Below, in pieces: positions 42,690 to 48,982 of a stretch of DNA of 48,982 bases (positions within the stretch are counted from its first letter, which is position 1; every line of letters starts with the position of its first letter). The notes under the pieces are model-generated. The model did no database searches, was not told where the DNA came from, and worked only from the letters and a program-made list of their open reading frames with translations. This DNA comes from Methanoregula sp. Lineage in GTDB: Archaea > Halobacteriota > Methanomicrobia > Methanomicrobiales > Methanospirillaceae. The position numbers and the translations under genes are program-made. The DNA is taken from contig JAPKXY010000042.1 of NCBI GenBank assembly GCA_026394605.1, positions 1-48,982 on the forward strand, in the 5' to 3' direction.

Positions 42690-43388
42690 TTAAAATACAT
42701 TCGCTTCCGAGTACACGAGCACCTTGTCATGCTGGATCTCGTAGGGCTTGATCTCGCGGGAGTGTGCTGACATCCGCATCTTGACCACTTCGAGCGCGAG
42801 GTGCACATCGGTGAGGTCGGAGGGTCGAACGTACCGCAGCAGGATCACGGTGTCGGCAAGGTACTCGATGAGTGCGTGGCGGCTCGAGAACGCGTTGTCC
42901 TTGTCAGTCTCTGAGGTCATCATGATCGTACACTTCTGGTCCCGCATCCCCTCGACGAACCGGAACATCTCCTGCCGGCGCACCGAATCGGCGTCAAAGA
43001 GGTCTTCGAACAGGGAGATGGGGTCGATAACGACCCGGCGTGCGTTCACCTGCTTGATTAACCGGGGGAGTTCATTTTTTATCCGGTTGTTGGCGAGATT
43101 GAAATCGGTCGGGTCGAGCTTGATCACAAAGAGCGATTTGTTCAAAAATGGTTTGACATCCCAGCCCTTCTGCATCATGTACTCGAGGATCCGCTCCTCC
43201 CGCTCTTCGAGGCTGATGTAGATGATGTGCTCGCCTTTTTTTAACCCCTCCCAGATGAACTGGAGTGAGAACGTCGTCTTGCCGGTACCATACGTCCCGA
43301 TGATGGCGCAGATGCTCCCCGAAATTAATCCACCGCCCAGCATGTCATCCAGCCCGATGATCCCCACTTTCATCCGTTCTTCGTTCAT
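42690..43388 (-). CDS. KaiC-like/RecA-superfamily ATPase with intact Walker A
   Basis: The protein has 232 residues and a single KaiC-type RecA fold. It has the family opening GIIGLDDMLGGGLISGSICAII, Walker A GTYGTGKTT (Lys37, Thr38), Walker B-type VVIDPISLF, and motif EE in ISLEEREERI. Size and fold match ArlH/FlaH and other RAD55-family ATPases. Its start overlaps the upstream paralogue by ATGA, so the two are made together and may form a hetero-oligomer. The pair is divergent from a pilus-type ATPase and platform protein. Confidence 0.9.
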   Translation of the reverse strand: MNEERMKVGIIGLDDMLGGGLISGSICAIIGTYGTGKTTFSLQFIWEGLKKGEHIIYISLEEREERILEYMMQKGWDVKPFLNKSLFVIKLDPTDFNLANNRIKNELPRLIKQVNARRVVIDPISLFEDLFDADSVRRQEMFRFVEGMRDQKCTIMMTSETDKDNAFSSRHALIEYLADTVILLRYVRPSDLTDVHLALEVVKMRMSAHSREIKPYEIQHDKVLVYSEANVF

Positions 43389-44203
43389 ATGACCACCCTT
43401 ATGTTGCTCACCTCAAAGCCGCCGGACGTGGAGATCCGGACAGCGAATTTCACGAGATCGCGCTCTTCGAGGTGCGGCATGACGCCGCGGAACTTCTCGA
43501 AATACATCACCCGCTGCCGTCGCGCCCCGCTCGACTCCTCCCAGCGGAAGAGCAGCACAGCATCCACGATGTCGCCGATTTCCCGCTCCTCTTCCTCTTT
43601 CAGGATCCCTCGGGTGAGCAGCAGGTAGACGGTGAGGTTCCGCTGCTTGGATATCCTCTGCAACCCCCGCAGGAGCCCCGTGAGGTTGAGCCAGACACTA
43701 GAGCTGGTGCACTGGGTGGCGATGTCGGTGATGGAATCGATGATAATCAGGCTGTTGGGCTCTGCAGCATTCAATGCAATGGCAAGCTGGGCAAGGATTC
43801 CCGCATGATCGGCACGCTTCTGGAGTCGTGAGATGATATCCCCGTGGCTATACCAGTCATCCGGCACGACACTGTTATCAAAATAGAGCTCGGAAAGGTC
43901 GTCAAACCGCATCTTCTCCTTGAGTCTGGTTACATCCTCCATCGGGAACGACTTCGCGATCTCCTGCTTCACGTCCTCATTTGTGCGGGTGAATGTTATG
44001 TAGCGGAGCTGAGGAGCACCGGTATCAGCGGAGGGCGGTGCAGCCTTGAGGGTGTTGACGATTGAACTGTATATAAATTCGAAGTGGCCCCCACCGACAT
44101 CGCCGAGCAGGAGGATCACAGAACCTGAGGGAACCCCTCCATCGAGAATAGGATCCAGTGAGGATATACCCGTAGGAATCCGCTGTACCGTCTGTTGTGC
44201 CAT
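43385..44203 (-). CDS. KaiC-like protein with degenerate Walker A
   Basis: The 272-residue paralogue of the next gene opens RIPTGISSLDPILDGGVPSGSVILLL. The P-loop reads GDVGGGHF (residues 34-41) where G-x2-G-x-G-K-S/T is expected, so the essential lysine is His40 and the Ser/Thr is Phe41. The Walker B-like SLIIIDSITDIA is kept. It is likely unable to hydrolyse ATP and may regulate its neighbour. A gcggag site precedes the ATG. It is first of the two-gene unit. Confidence 0.88.
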   Translation of the reverse strand: MAQQTVQRIPTGISSLDPILDGGVPSGSVILLLGDVGGGHFEFIYSSIVNTLKAAPPSADTGAPQLRYITFTRTNEDVKQEIAKSFPMEDVTRLKEKMRFDDLSELYFDNSVVPDDWYSHGDIISRLQKRADHAGILAQLAIALNAAEPNSLIIIDSITDIATQCTSSSVWLNLTGLLRGLQRISKQRNLTVYLLLTRGILKEEEEREIGDIVDAVLLFRWEESSGARRQRVMYFEKFRGVMPHLEERDLVKFAVRISTSGGFEVSNIRVVI

Positions 44204-44418
44204 AAAAACTCCGCTTCAGTCCATTTACTCTGACAATTCAACTCTCTTGACGATTTATGATAAAGATATCTGTCAGATGGGCAAATACCCAATAAAACCG
44301 ATCCTTTGCAATAATAAACCAATAAAATGTCGGCGCTGACCACATAATTATATAGAATCTGCTGTCCTACAGTAATTCGATAGTAATACAGGGGATAATC
44401 CAGTGGAGCGTTATTGAT
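44204..44418. promoter_or_regulatory. Divergent promoter region between KaiC-like pair and pilus ATPase
   Basis: This holds TATA-like taattatatagaat (about 44345-44358) for the plus-strand gene, though about 65 bases from its start, and tttatcataaat on the minus strand. A 9-base direct repeat CCAATAAAA occurs at 44289-44297 and 44319-44327, 30 bases apart (about three helical turns), a spacing suited to a regulator binding twice on one face. Confidence 0.4.
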
Positions 44419-46134
44419 ATGGAAATGAAGGAGCTGATCAGTAAATTGAGCAAACCCCGGCAACCGGAATCGGCTGGACAACAAAAGCCCGACGCTCTTT
44501 CCCATGAACTCCGGCCAGAGGAACAACCAATCCCCGCCACCCCGGTTACCCAGAAAAAGGCGCTCCCTGCAATCCCCCTCTTCAAGCACAAGGAACAACA
44601 GCCCATCGTGGAGTATGACGTCATCAAGCACGGTCCCCTCGTAGAGGTGCATGTCCCCGACTGGTACGAGCTCCTCGAACAGTACTGGGTGAAAACGGGA
44701 ATGGCTCTCGTCTATATCACCCTGAACCGGAAGACCAACCAGAATGAGTACCTGCTGTTCGAACCCGCCCTGTCTGAATTTGAGTACGAGCTGCTTGAAC
44801 GGATTCATGAAGACCTCCGCGATGTCCTGATCCTCTCCACTGATGAGATCACAAAGGACCGGAAAAAAATCATTCTCGAAAAGATGTTCGGGCTCCTGGA
44901 CGACTACGGGCTTGCCCTTGAGGAGACAACGCTTTTCAAGCTCCAGTATTACCTGATACGCAACTTTATCGGCTGGTCGCGGATCGATGCCCTGATGAAT
45001 GATCCCAATCTCGAAGATATCTCCTGCGACGGGACAGGGATTCCCTTATTCCTCTATCACCGCAAATACCGCAATATTAAGACGAATATCACATTCGAAT
45101 CCGATGTCCTCAATTCGCTTGCTATCACCCTCGCCCAGCGATCCGGCAAGCACATCTCTACGGGCTCACCCATGCTTGACGCCACACTCCCTGAAGGCTC
45201 GCGGCTCCAGCTCACGCTGGGAACCGAAGTTACCACACGCGGCACGTCCTTTACCATCCGCAAATTCCGGGAAGACCCCTATTCACCGATTGAACTGCTG
45301 GACTACGGGACGTTCAACGTCGATGCGCTTGTCTACTTCTGGCTTGCGATTGAGAACAACAAAAGCCTGCTTTTCATTGGCGGCACGGCATCGGGCAAGA
45401 CTACCTCGCTCAACGCAGTCTCCATGTTCATCCCACCGGTTGCAAAAGTGGTCAGTATCGAGGACACTCGCGAGATTACACTCTATCATGAGAACTGGAT
45501 TGCGAGCGTAACCCGACCAGCGCTGATGGAAGGGGGAACCGCAATCAACATGTTCGACCTTTTGCGGGCTGCGATGCGCCAGCGCCCCGAGTACATCATT
45601 GTCGGGGAGGTCAGGGGGCAGGAGGCTCAGACGCTCTTCCAGGCAATGAACACCGGGCACACGACGTTTTCCACTATGCACGCGGGGAGTGTGGACGCCG
45701 CTATCCACCGGCTCGAGTCAGAACCGTTAAACGTGCCCCGCAACATGGTTCAGGCACTTAACATCATCAGCGTGCAGGCGCTCATCTACCGTGGGACTGA
45801 GCGGGTACGCCGCGTGCAGGAGATTGTCGAGATCGCCGGACTTGATCCGGCGACGGGGAACCTGCGGGTGAATAATGTCTTTATCTATGACCCGATCTAT
45901 GACCGGTATACCTACACGGGCAGGTCCCAGATCTATGCCGAGATCACAGAACGACGGGGGTGGTCCCGGGACCAGCTTGATTCCGAAGTCAAAACCAGGA
46001 AGCAGATCCTCGAAGCAATGCAGAAACAGGGAATCTTTGATTATATATCGGTTGCATCGCTTTTCCACCTCTTCCATATCGACCGGCAGAGGGTTTTTGA
46101 TAACATCTCTGACCTGCGCAAGGTACTCCAATGA
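44419..46134 (+). CDS. Type II/IV secretion-type ATPase (GspE/PilB/ArlI-like)
   Basis: The 571-residue protein powers assembly of a type IV pilus-like structure. Residues 1-60 are a Pro/Gln-rich variable leader. A three-stem domain follows, then the ATPase core: Walker A GGTASGKTT (Lys327), the Asp box SIEDTREI, Walker B-type YIIVGEVRGQE, and the His box TGHTTFSTMHAGS. ATGA overlap with the platform protein gene makes a two-gene machine. No pilin or prepilin peptidase is in the window. Confidence 0.93.
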   Translation: MEMKELISKLSKPRQPESAGQQKPDALSHELRPEEQPIPATPVTQKKALPAIPLFKHKEQQPIVEYDVIKHGPLVEVHVPDWYELLEQYWVKTGMALVYITLNRKTNQNEYLLFEPALSEFEYELLERIHEDLRDVLILSTDEITKDRKKIILEKMFGLLDDYGLALEETTLFKLQYYLIRNFIGWSRIDALMNDPNLEDISCDGTGIPLFLYHRKYRNIKTNITFESDVLNSLAITLAQRSGKHISTGSPMLDATLPEGSRLQLTLGTEVTTRGTSFTIRKFREDPYSPIELLDYGTFNVDALVYFWLAIENNKSLLFIGGTASGKTTSLNAVSMFIPPVAKVVSIEDTREITLYHENWIASVTRPALMEGGTAINMFDLLRAAMRQRPEYIIVGEVRGQEAQTLFQAMNTGHTTFSTMHAGSVDAAIHRLESEPLNVPRNMVQALNIISVQALIYRGTERVRRVQEIVEIAGLDPATGNLRVNNVFIYDPIYDRYTYTGRSQIYAEITERRGWSRDQLDSEVKTRKQILEAMQKQGIFDYISVASLFHLFHIDRQRVFDNISDLRKVLQ

Positions 46135-48059
46135 ACCTGCGCAGCTTCCTTCGTGAACGAATCCGAAAAGATCCTATCAGGTACCACACTCTGCACGCTG
46201 ACCTGATCTCCGCCCGTATGGGGATGACGGTCGAGCAGTACATCTGGCGGTCTGTGAAGATCTCGCTTCTCTTCGGGATCCTGCTTGCACTTTTTGGCTA
46301 TTTCTTCGGCAACCTGATCCTGCTTGCGCTCAAGGTAAACCAGAGCGGTTTCTACAATGTCTTCAACATCGAGGTCCCCCGGTTCTTCTACACCCCGGCT
46401 TTCGGGCAGTATATACAGGTCCTCACCGTTGTCATCTGCTTTGCCATCGGTACCTATGTTTCCTATGCAAGCCTGCTGAAGTTCCCTAGCATCGAGAAGA
46501 GGAACCGCACCATCCGGATCAACCTGACACTCCACAACGCGGTCGCGTACATGTATGCAATGCGGCGTGGCGGCGCCCAGCTGATGACAATCTTCCGTTC
46601 ACTCTCAGACTATTCCAACATTTATGGGGAGGTCGCACTGGAGTTCCGCTCGATCGTGCGGGACGCCGACTTCTTCGGCTATGATATGATATCCGCCATT
46701 CGGCATCTTGCCGAGACCACTCCCTCGGAAAAGATGAAGGATTTTTTAGAAGACCTCCTCTCGGTGATTGAGAGTGGCGGGAACATGTCCGAGTTCCTCT
46801 CCATGCGGGTCCGGCTTTACCAGGAAGAGGCCCGGTTCGAACAGAAGCAGTTTTTGAACTTCCTCTCCATCGTCGCTGAGTCCTATGTCACGCTCTTTGT
46901 CGCAGGCCCCCTCTTTTTAATCATCATCATGGTGGTAATGGGCATGATGGGCGGCTCTGCAGTTATCCAGCTTACCATGGTCACCTACGCGATCATCCCC
47001 GTTGGTTCGCTCATCTTCATCCTCCTCCTTGACCTCATCTCTGTCAAGGGGGAAAAGACCGAGCGGTACGTGAAGACGACGGTGCTGAACGAGTACGCTG
47101 ATGTGCGGATCGCAAAGCGTGGCAATGAGGAGTCGCTTTTCGCCCAGCTCAAACGGTATGACAAGATCCGGAACATCACCAACCACATCAAAAACCCGTT
47201 CGAGAGTTTTGTCAGAAATATCGACCACACCTTTTACATCACGATACCTGTCGCCCTGATCTATATCATCGCGACATTCTGGAGTACCCCCCACTACACC
47301 AACATCGAGACGTTTATTGACGTGGTTGACGACCATATCGTGATCGGGTTGTTGGTTGTACTGGTCCCGTATGCGATATTCTACGAAGTCTGGGCTCGAA
47401 AGGTGATGGGCATCGAATCGCTTATTCCGGATTTTCTGGAACGGATGGCGGGAATCAACCAGGTGGGATTGACCATTGCGCAGGCAATCTCGATCATGGT
47501 GAACACCAACCTCGGGCTGCTCAGCTATGAGATCCGCCGGATCAAGCGGGACATGGACTGGGGGGCAAACTTTACCGAGGCGCTGATGCGCTTTGAAGAG
47601 CGGGTCAGGACGCCATCCATTGCCCGTACGGTCACGCTGATCACCAAGGCATCTGAGATGAGCGGGTCGATCGGCGAAGTGCTCTCGATCGCATCCTCTG
47701 ATGCTAAGATGAACGAGGTGTTAAAAAGGGAGCGGTCCGCGGAGATGTTCGTCTACACGGCAATTGTTTACCTCTCGTTCTTCGTCTTCATGTTCGTTGT
47801 CGCCGTTCTGACGACCCAGTTTTTACCGGTCCTCGGTAGCATCTCCTCTTCGGGGATCCCGAAAGTAGGGGCGCTCGCGGGCATTGGTTCGATCCCGATT
47901 ATGACATTTGACCGGCTGCTCTACCATACCTGCCTTGTGCAAGCAATCTTCTCAGGGCTGATTGCCGGACAGATGGGGGAGGGTACAATGGGCGCCGGTG
48001 TCAAGCATTCTTGTATCCTCATTTTAATCTCGCTTATCACGTTCAACTTTGTCATCTGA
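46131..48059 (+). CDS. Type II/IV secretion platform protein (GspF/PilC/ArlJ-like)
   Basis: The 642-residue membrane protein has two T2SSF repeats. Predicted helices include residues about 42-68, 95-117, 260-305, 368-390, 403-422 and several near the C-terminus. Cytoplasmic helical bundles carry the pattern AVAYMYAMRRGGAQL in the first repeat and ERMAGINQVGLTIAQAI in the second. It anchors the pilus base in the membrane and couples to the ATPase encoded just upstream. Doubled platform proteins of this size are usual in euryarchaeal pilus clusters. Confidence 0.92.
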   Translation: MNLRSFLRERIRKDPIRYHTLHADLISARMGMTVEQYIWRSVKISLLFGILLALFGYFFGNLILLALKVNQSGFYNVFNIEVPRFFYTPAFGQYIQVLTVVICFAIGTYVSYASLLKFPSIEKRNRTIRINLTLHNAVAYMYAMRRGGAQLMTIFRSLSDYSNIYGEVALEFRSIVRDADFFGYDMISAIRHLAETTPSEKMKDFLEDLLSVIESGGNMSEFLSMRVRLYQEEARFEQKQFLNFLSIVAESYVTLFVAGPLFLIIIMVVMGMMGGSAVIQLTMVTYAIIPVGSLIFILLLDLISVKGEKTERYVKTTVLNEYADVRIAKRGNEESLFAQLKRYDKIRNITNHIKNPFESFVRNIDHTFYITIPVALIYIIATFWSTPHYTNIETFIDVVDDHIVIGLLVVLVPYAIFYEVWARKVMGIESLIPDFLERMAGINQVGLTIAQAISIMVNTNLGLLSYEIRRIKRDMDWGANFTEALMRFEERVRTPSIARTVTLITKASEMSGSIGEVLSIASSDAKMNEVLKRERSAEMFVYTAIVYLSFFVFMFVVAVLTTQFLPVLGSISSSGIPKVGALAGIGSIPIMTFDRLLYHTCLVQAIFSGLIAGQMGEGTMGAGVKHSCILILISLITFNFVI

Positions 48060-48142
48060 ACAGGAGCTCTTCTGGCGGGGCATGTCCGGGTTTAGATACC
48101 ATTAAATAGATTTATGAAGATGTTGTGGTGAGGTGATTAAAG

Positions 48143-48298
48143 GTGTGTACTGTTGGGGGGCCTGTGGATATCGACATTCCGCCGGATCGTGTAAGGGGAA
48201 AGGATTACCGCTGCAAGGATTGCGGCGAACGGTTCAAGGGCATCGGTAAAAATCCCATCTGTCCCAGCTGCCAGTCAGACAACATTGCCGAGGCATGA
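48143..48298 (+). CDS. Small zinc-ribbon protein (51 residues)
   Basis: The frame starts at a GTG at 48143 with gaggtgatt just upstream, and ends in TGA at 48298. The protein contains YRCKDCGERFKGIG followed by PICPSCQSD, a complete four-cysteine zinc ribbon, and an acidic N-terminus (VDIDIPPDR). The stop overlaps the next ATG by ATGA, which strongly supports it as real. A ttaaatagattta TATA-like box lies at about 48102-48114. Such ribbons are often nucleic-acid or protein contact modules; no specific role is assigned. Confidence 0.85.
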   Translation: MCTVGGPVDIDIPPDRVRGKDYRCKDCGERFKGIGKNPICPSCQSDNIAEA

Positions 48299-48768
48299 TC
48301 TCCCTCCTGCCCGATGAATTCCTGCATATCAGCAAAGGATCTTCTTTTTTAATCGTTGCACACGCCAACGGACGTTTTGCACTCTGTATCGAGGATCAAA
48401 CCGGCGAGTGCTGCCAGACGATCGAACCGACCGACATCATCGCTGTCTCCGCTCCGGAAGGCGGGGAGCCTGAAGCTTGTGTGATGCTCATCGAACTTGT
48501 ACGGCGTTACCGGACGCCGCTCGTTGTGCTTCCCCATAATCACCCAGGTTCCCGCAGGTTCCGGTATGTTGTGTCAGCGGGTCCGGTGATTGAGACCAAC
48601 TGCAGGATCCGGCGCGGGACCCACCCGGAGCAGCACCTGATCTGCGCTTCTGAGGCGCTTTCGGGCATGGCGCTGCGGGGCGTAAAAGGAGGAATCGAAA
48701 TCAGCAACCTGCCCCCCGGTGCCGGGCTCACGCATTTCTTATATCGGACAAACATCGAAATTTTATAA
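48295..48768 (+). CDS. Unassigned conserved-looking protein (157 residues)
   Basis: I do not recognise the family. The soluble protein has no signal peptide or membrane segment. Notable blocks are VVLPHNHPGSRRFRYVVSAG, RIRRGTHPEQHLICASEALS and GMALRGVKGGIEI. Histidine pairs (HNHP and THPEQH) could bind a metal. Translationally coupled to the zinc-ribbon gene, so the two probably act together. It lies between the pilus genes and the A-type ATPase operon. Confidence 0.7.
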   Translation: MISLLPDEFLHISKGSSFLIVAHANGRFALCIEDQTGECCQTIEPTDIIAVSAPEGGEPEACVMLIELVRRYRTPLVVLPHNHPGSRRFRYVVSAGPVIETNCRIRRGTHPEQHLICASEALSGMALRGVKGGIEISNLPPGAGLTHFLYRTNIEIL

Positions 48769-48777
48769 AAACAACCT

Positions 48778-48800
48778 CTGATTTTTTTTAAAAAAAACTT
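48778..48800 (+). terminator. T-run/A-run terminator
   Basis: gatttttttt followed by aaaaaaaac directly after the unknown gene and before the ahaH promoter fits oligo-T termination. Confidence 0.4.
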
Positions 48801-48838
48801 TATCCGGGCAACCGGCTCTTCGGCGGTGTAAAATAACA

Positions 48839-48886
48839 ATTTATATATGGTTTTTTTCCCAAATATTGTAATGCCGTGAAAGGAGG
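48839..48886 (+). promoter_or_regulatory. Promoter and ribosome site of ahaH
   Basis: A TATA box, atttatatatgg, at about 48839-48850 predicts initiation near 48871. A strong aaaggaggg (48878-48886) lies 5 bases before the ATG at 48892. Confidence 0.6.
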
Positions 48887-48891
48887 GTTGG

Positions 48892-48982
48892 ATGAGAACC
48901 GAGGTCTTACGAGACATCAAAAAGACTGAAGAAGAGTACCAGACCGTGATCCGTGCAGCTCAGGACGAGCGTAAGCTCAAAC
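48892..48982 (+). CDS. ahaH: A-type ATP synthase subunit H, N-terminal fragment
   Basis: The first 30 codons are visible (MRTEVLRDIKKTEEEYQTVI then RAAQDERKLK). This charged, coiled-coil N-terminus is that of subunit H, a peripheral-stalk protein of the A1Ao ATP synthase, usually the first gene of the aha operon. The rest of the operon would lie beyond the right edge. The strong promoter and ribosome site fit a highly expressed operon. The fragment is short, so the call rests on the pattern and start context. Confidence 0.75.
   Translation, partial: MRTEVLRDIKKTEEEYQTVIRAAQDERKLK

Noticed and set aside
1-48982. CRISPR array, rRNA genes, insertion sequences with transposase or phage genes
   Set aside because: I looked for regularly spaced repeats, rRNA core motifs and DDE/serine recombinase signatures and saw none; the only mobile-looking DNA is the gene-free element pair.

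Overview
The window reads as chromosomal DNA from a methanogenic archaeon of the order Methanomicrobiales, probably Methanoregula-like. This is inferred from gene content and from remembered family resemblance, not from a search. Archaeal hallmarks are a thermosome subunit, SepF, Sm-like/Lsm, ribosomal protein L37e, Nob1, a GfcR-type PRTase regulator, membrane-anchored LonB, the start of an A-type ATPase ahaH, a thiol:fumarate reductase pair (TfrA/TfrB), TATA-type promoters close to start codons, and tRNAs without an encoded CCA. Coding is dense: most neighbours overlap by ATGA or lie within 10 bases, and no gap exceeds 300 bases.

Layout. 1-2050 (minus): start of an OFA-type MFS transporter and acetyl-CoA synthetase. 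2255-3169: an ADP-ribosylglycohydrolase. 3291-6807: an arginine operon argC-CBS-argJ-argB. 6852-9079: a thioredoxin-CcdA fusion, a chorismate mutase and an M50 site-2 protease. 9027-16698: an oxygen/redox defence island with three iron-sulfur flavoprotein (Isf) paralogues, peroxiredoxin, a cysteine-less CMD protein, desulforedoxin, a zinc ribbon, RadC, rubrerythrin, a LamG surface protein and a glutaredoxin-thioredoxin reductase fusion. 16963-20048 (minus): tfrAB, divergent from lysC-purM (20110-22495). 22774-24284 (minus): zpr1, sepF and a PUA protein. 24467-26334: Lsm, L37e and purF. 26457-31789: initiator tRNA-Met, thioredoxin, PCD, a symporter remnant, an Lhr-type helicase, a ferritin-like/VIT1 fusion and a fourth Isf. 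31957-33954: two cupredoxin lipoproteins, small membrane proteins, tRNA-Ser(CGA) and a MoaD/ThiS-like protein. 33966-37613 (minus): thermosome, gfcR, nob1 and prs. 37799-42585: lonB, tldD, tldE and a BofA-like gene. 42690-48059: a KaiC-like ATPase pair divergent from a type IV pilus-type ATPase and platform protein. 48143-48982: a zinc ribbon too short for ordinary ORF calling, an unknown protein and the start of ahaH.

How the parts work together. The redox island forms a plausible oxygen and peroxide detoxification set: peroxiredoxin, rubrerythrin and desulforedoxin as reductases; thioredoxin, Grx-TrxR and the Trx-CcdA fusion as thiol electron supply; Isf flavoproteins as FMN/Fe-S carriers. 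The lonB-tldD-tldE-bofA run is a proteolysis operon at the membrane. The KaiC-like pair facing the secretion ATPase and platform recalls the ArlH/ArlI/ArlJ core of the archaellum.

The most unusual finding is a pair of related non-coding elements of about 250 bp, at 16702-16947 and 22507-22768, each lying between converging genes. They share 12-bp imperfect terminal inverted repeats, internal hairpins with compensatory changes and a G-rich core. The second copy is flanked by a perfect 8-bp direct repeat. They look like a small non-autonomous (MITE-like) transposable element. Other points of note are a KaiC paralogue whose Walker A lysine is replaced, a cupredoxin that has lost its Cys and His copper ligands beside an intact paralogue, an Isf paralogue lacking one cluster cysteine, and a non-coding stretch (33338-33610) with TATA-like boxes and a long stem-loop.
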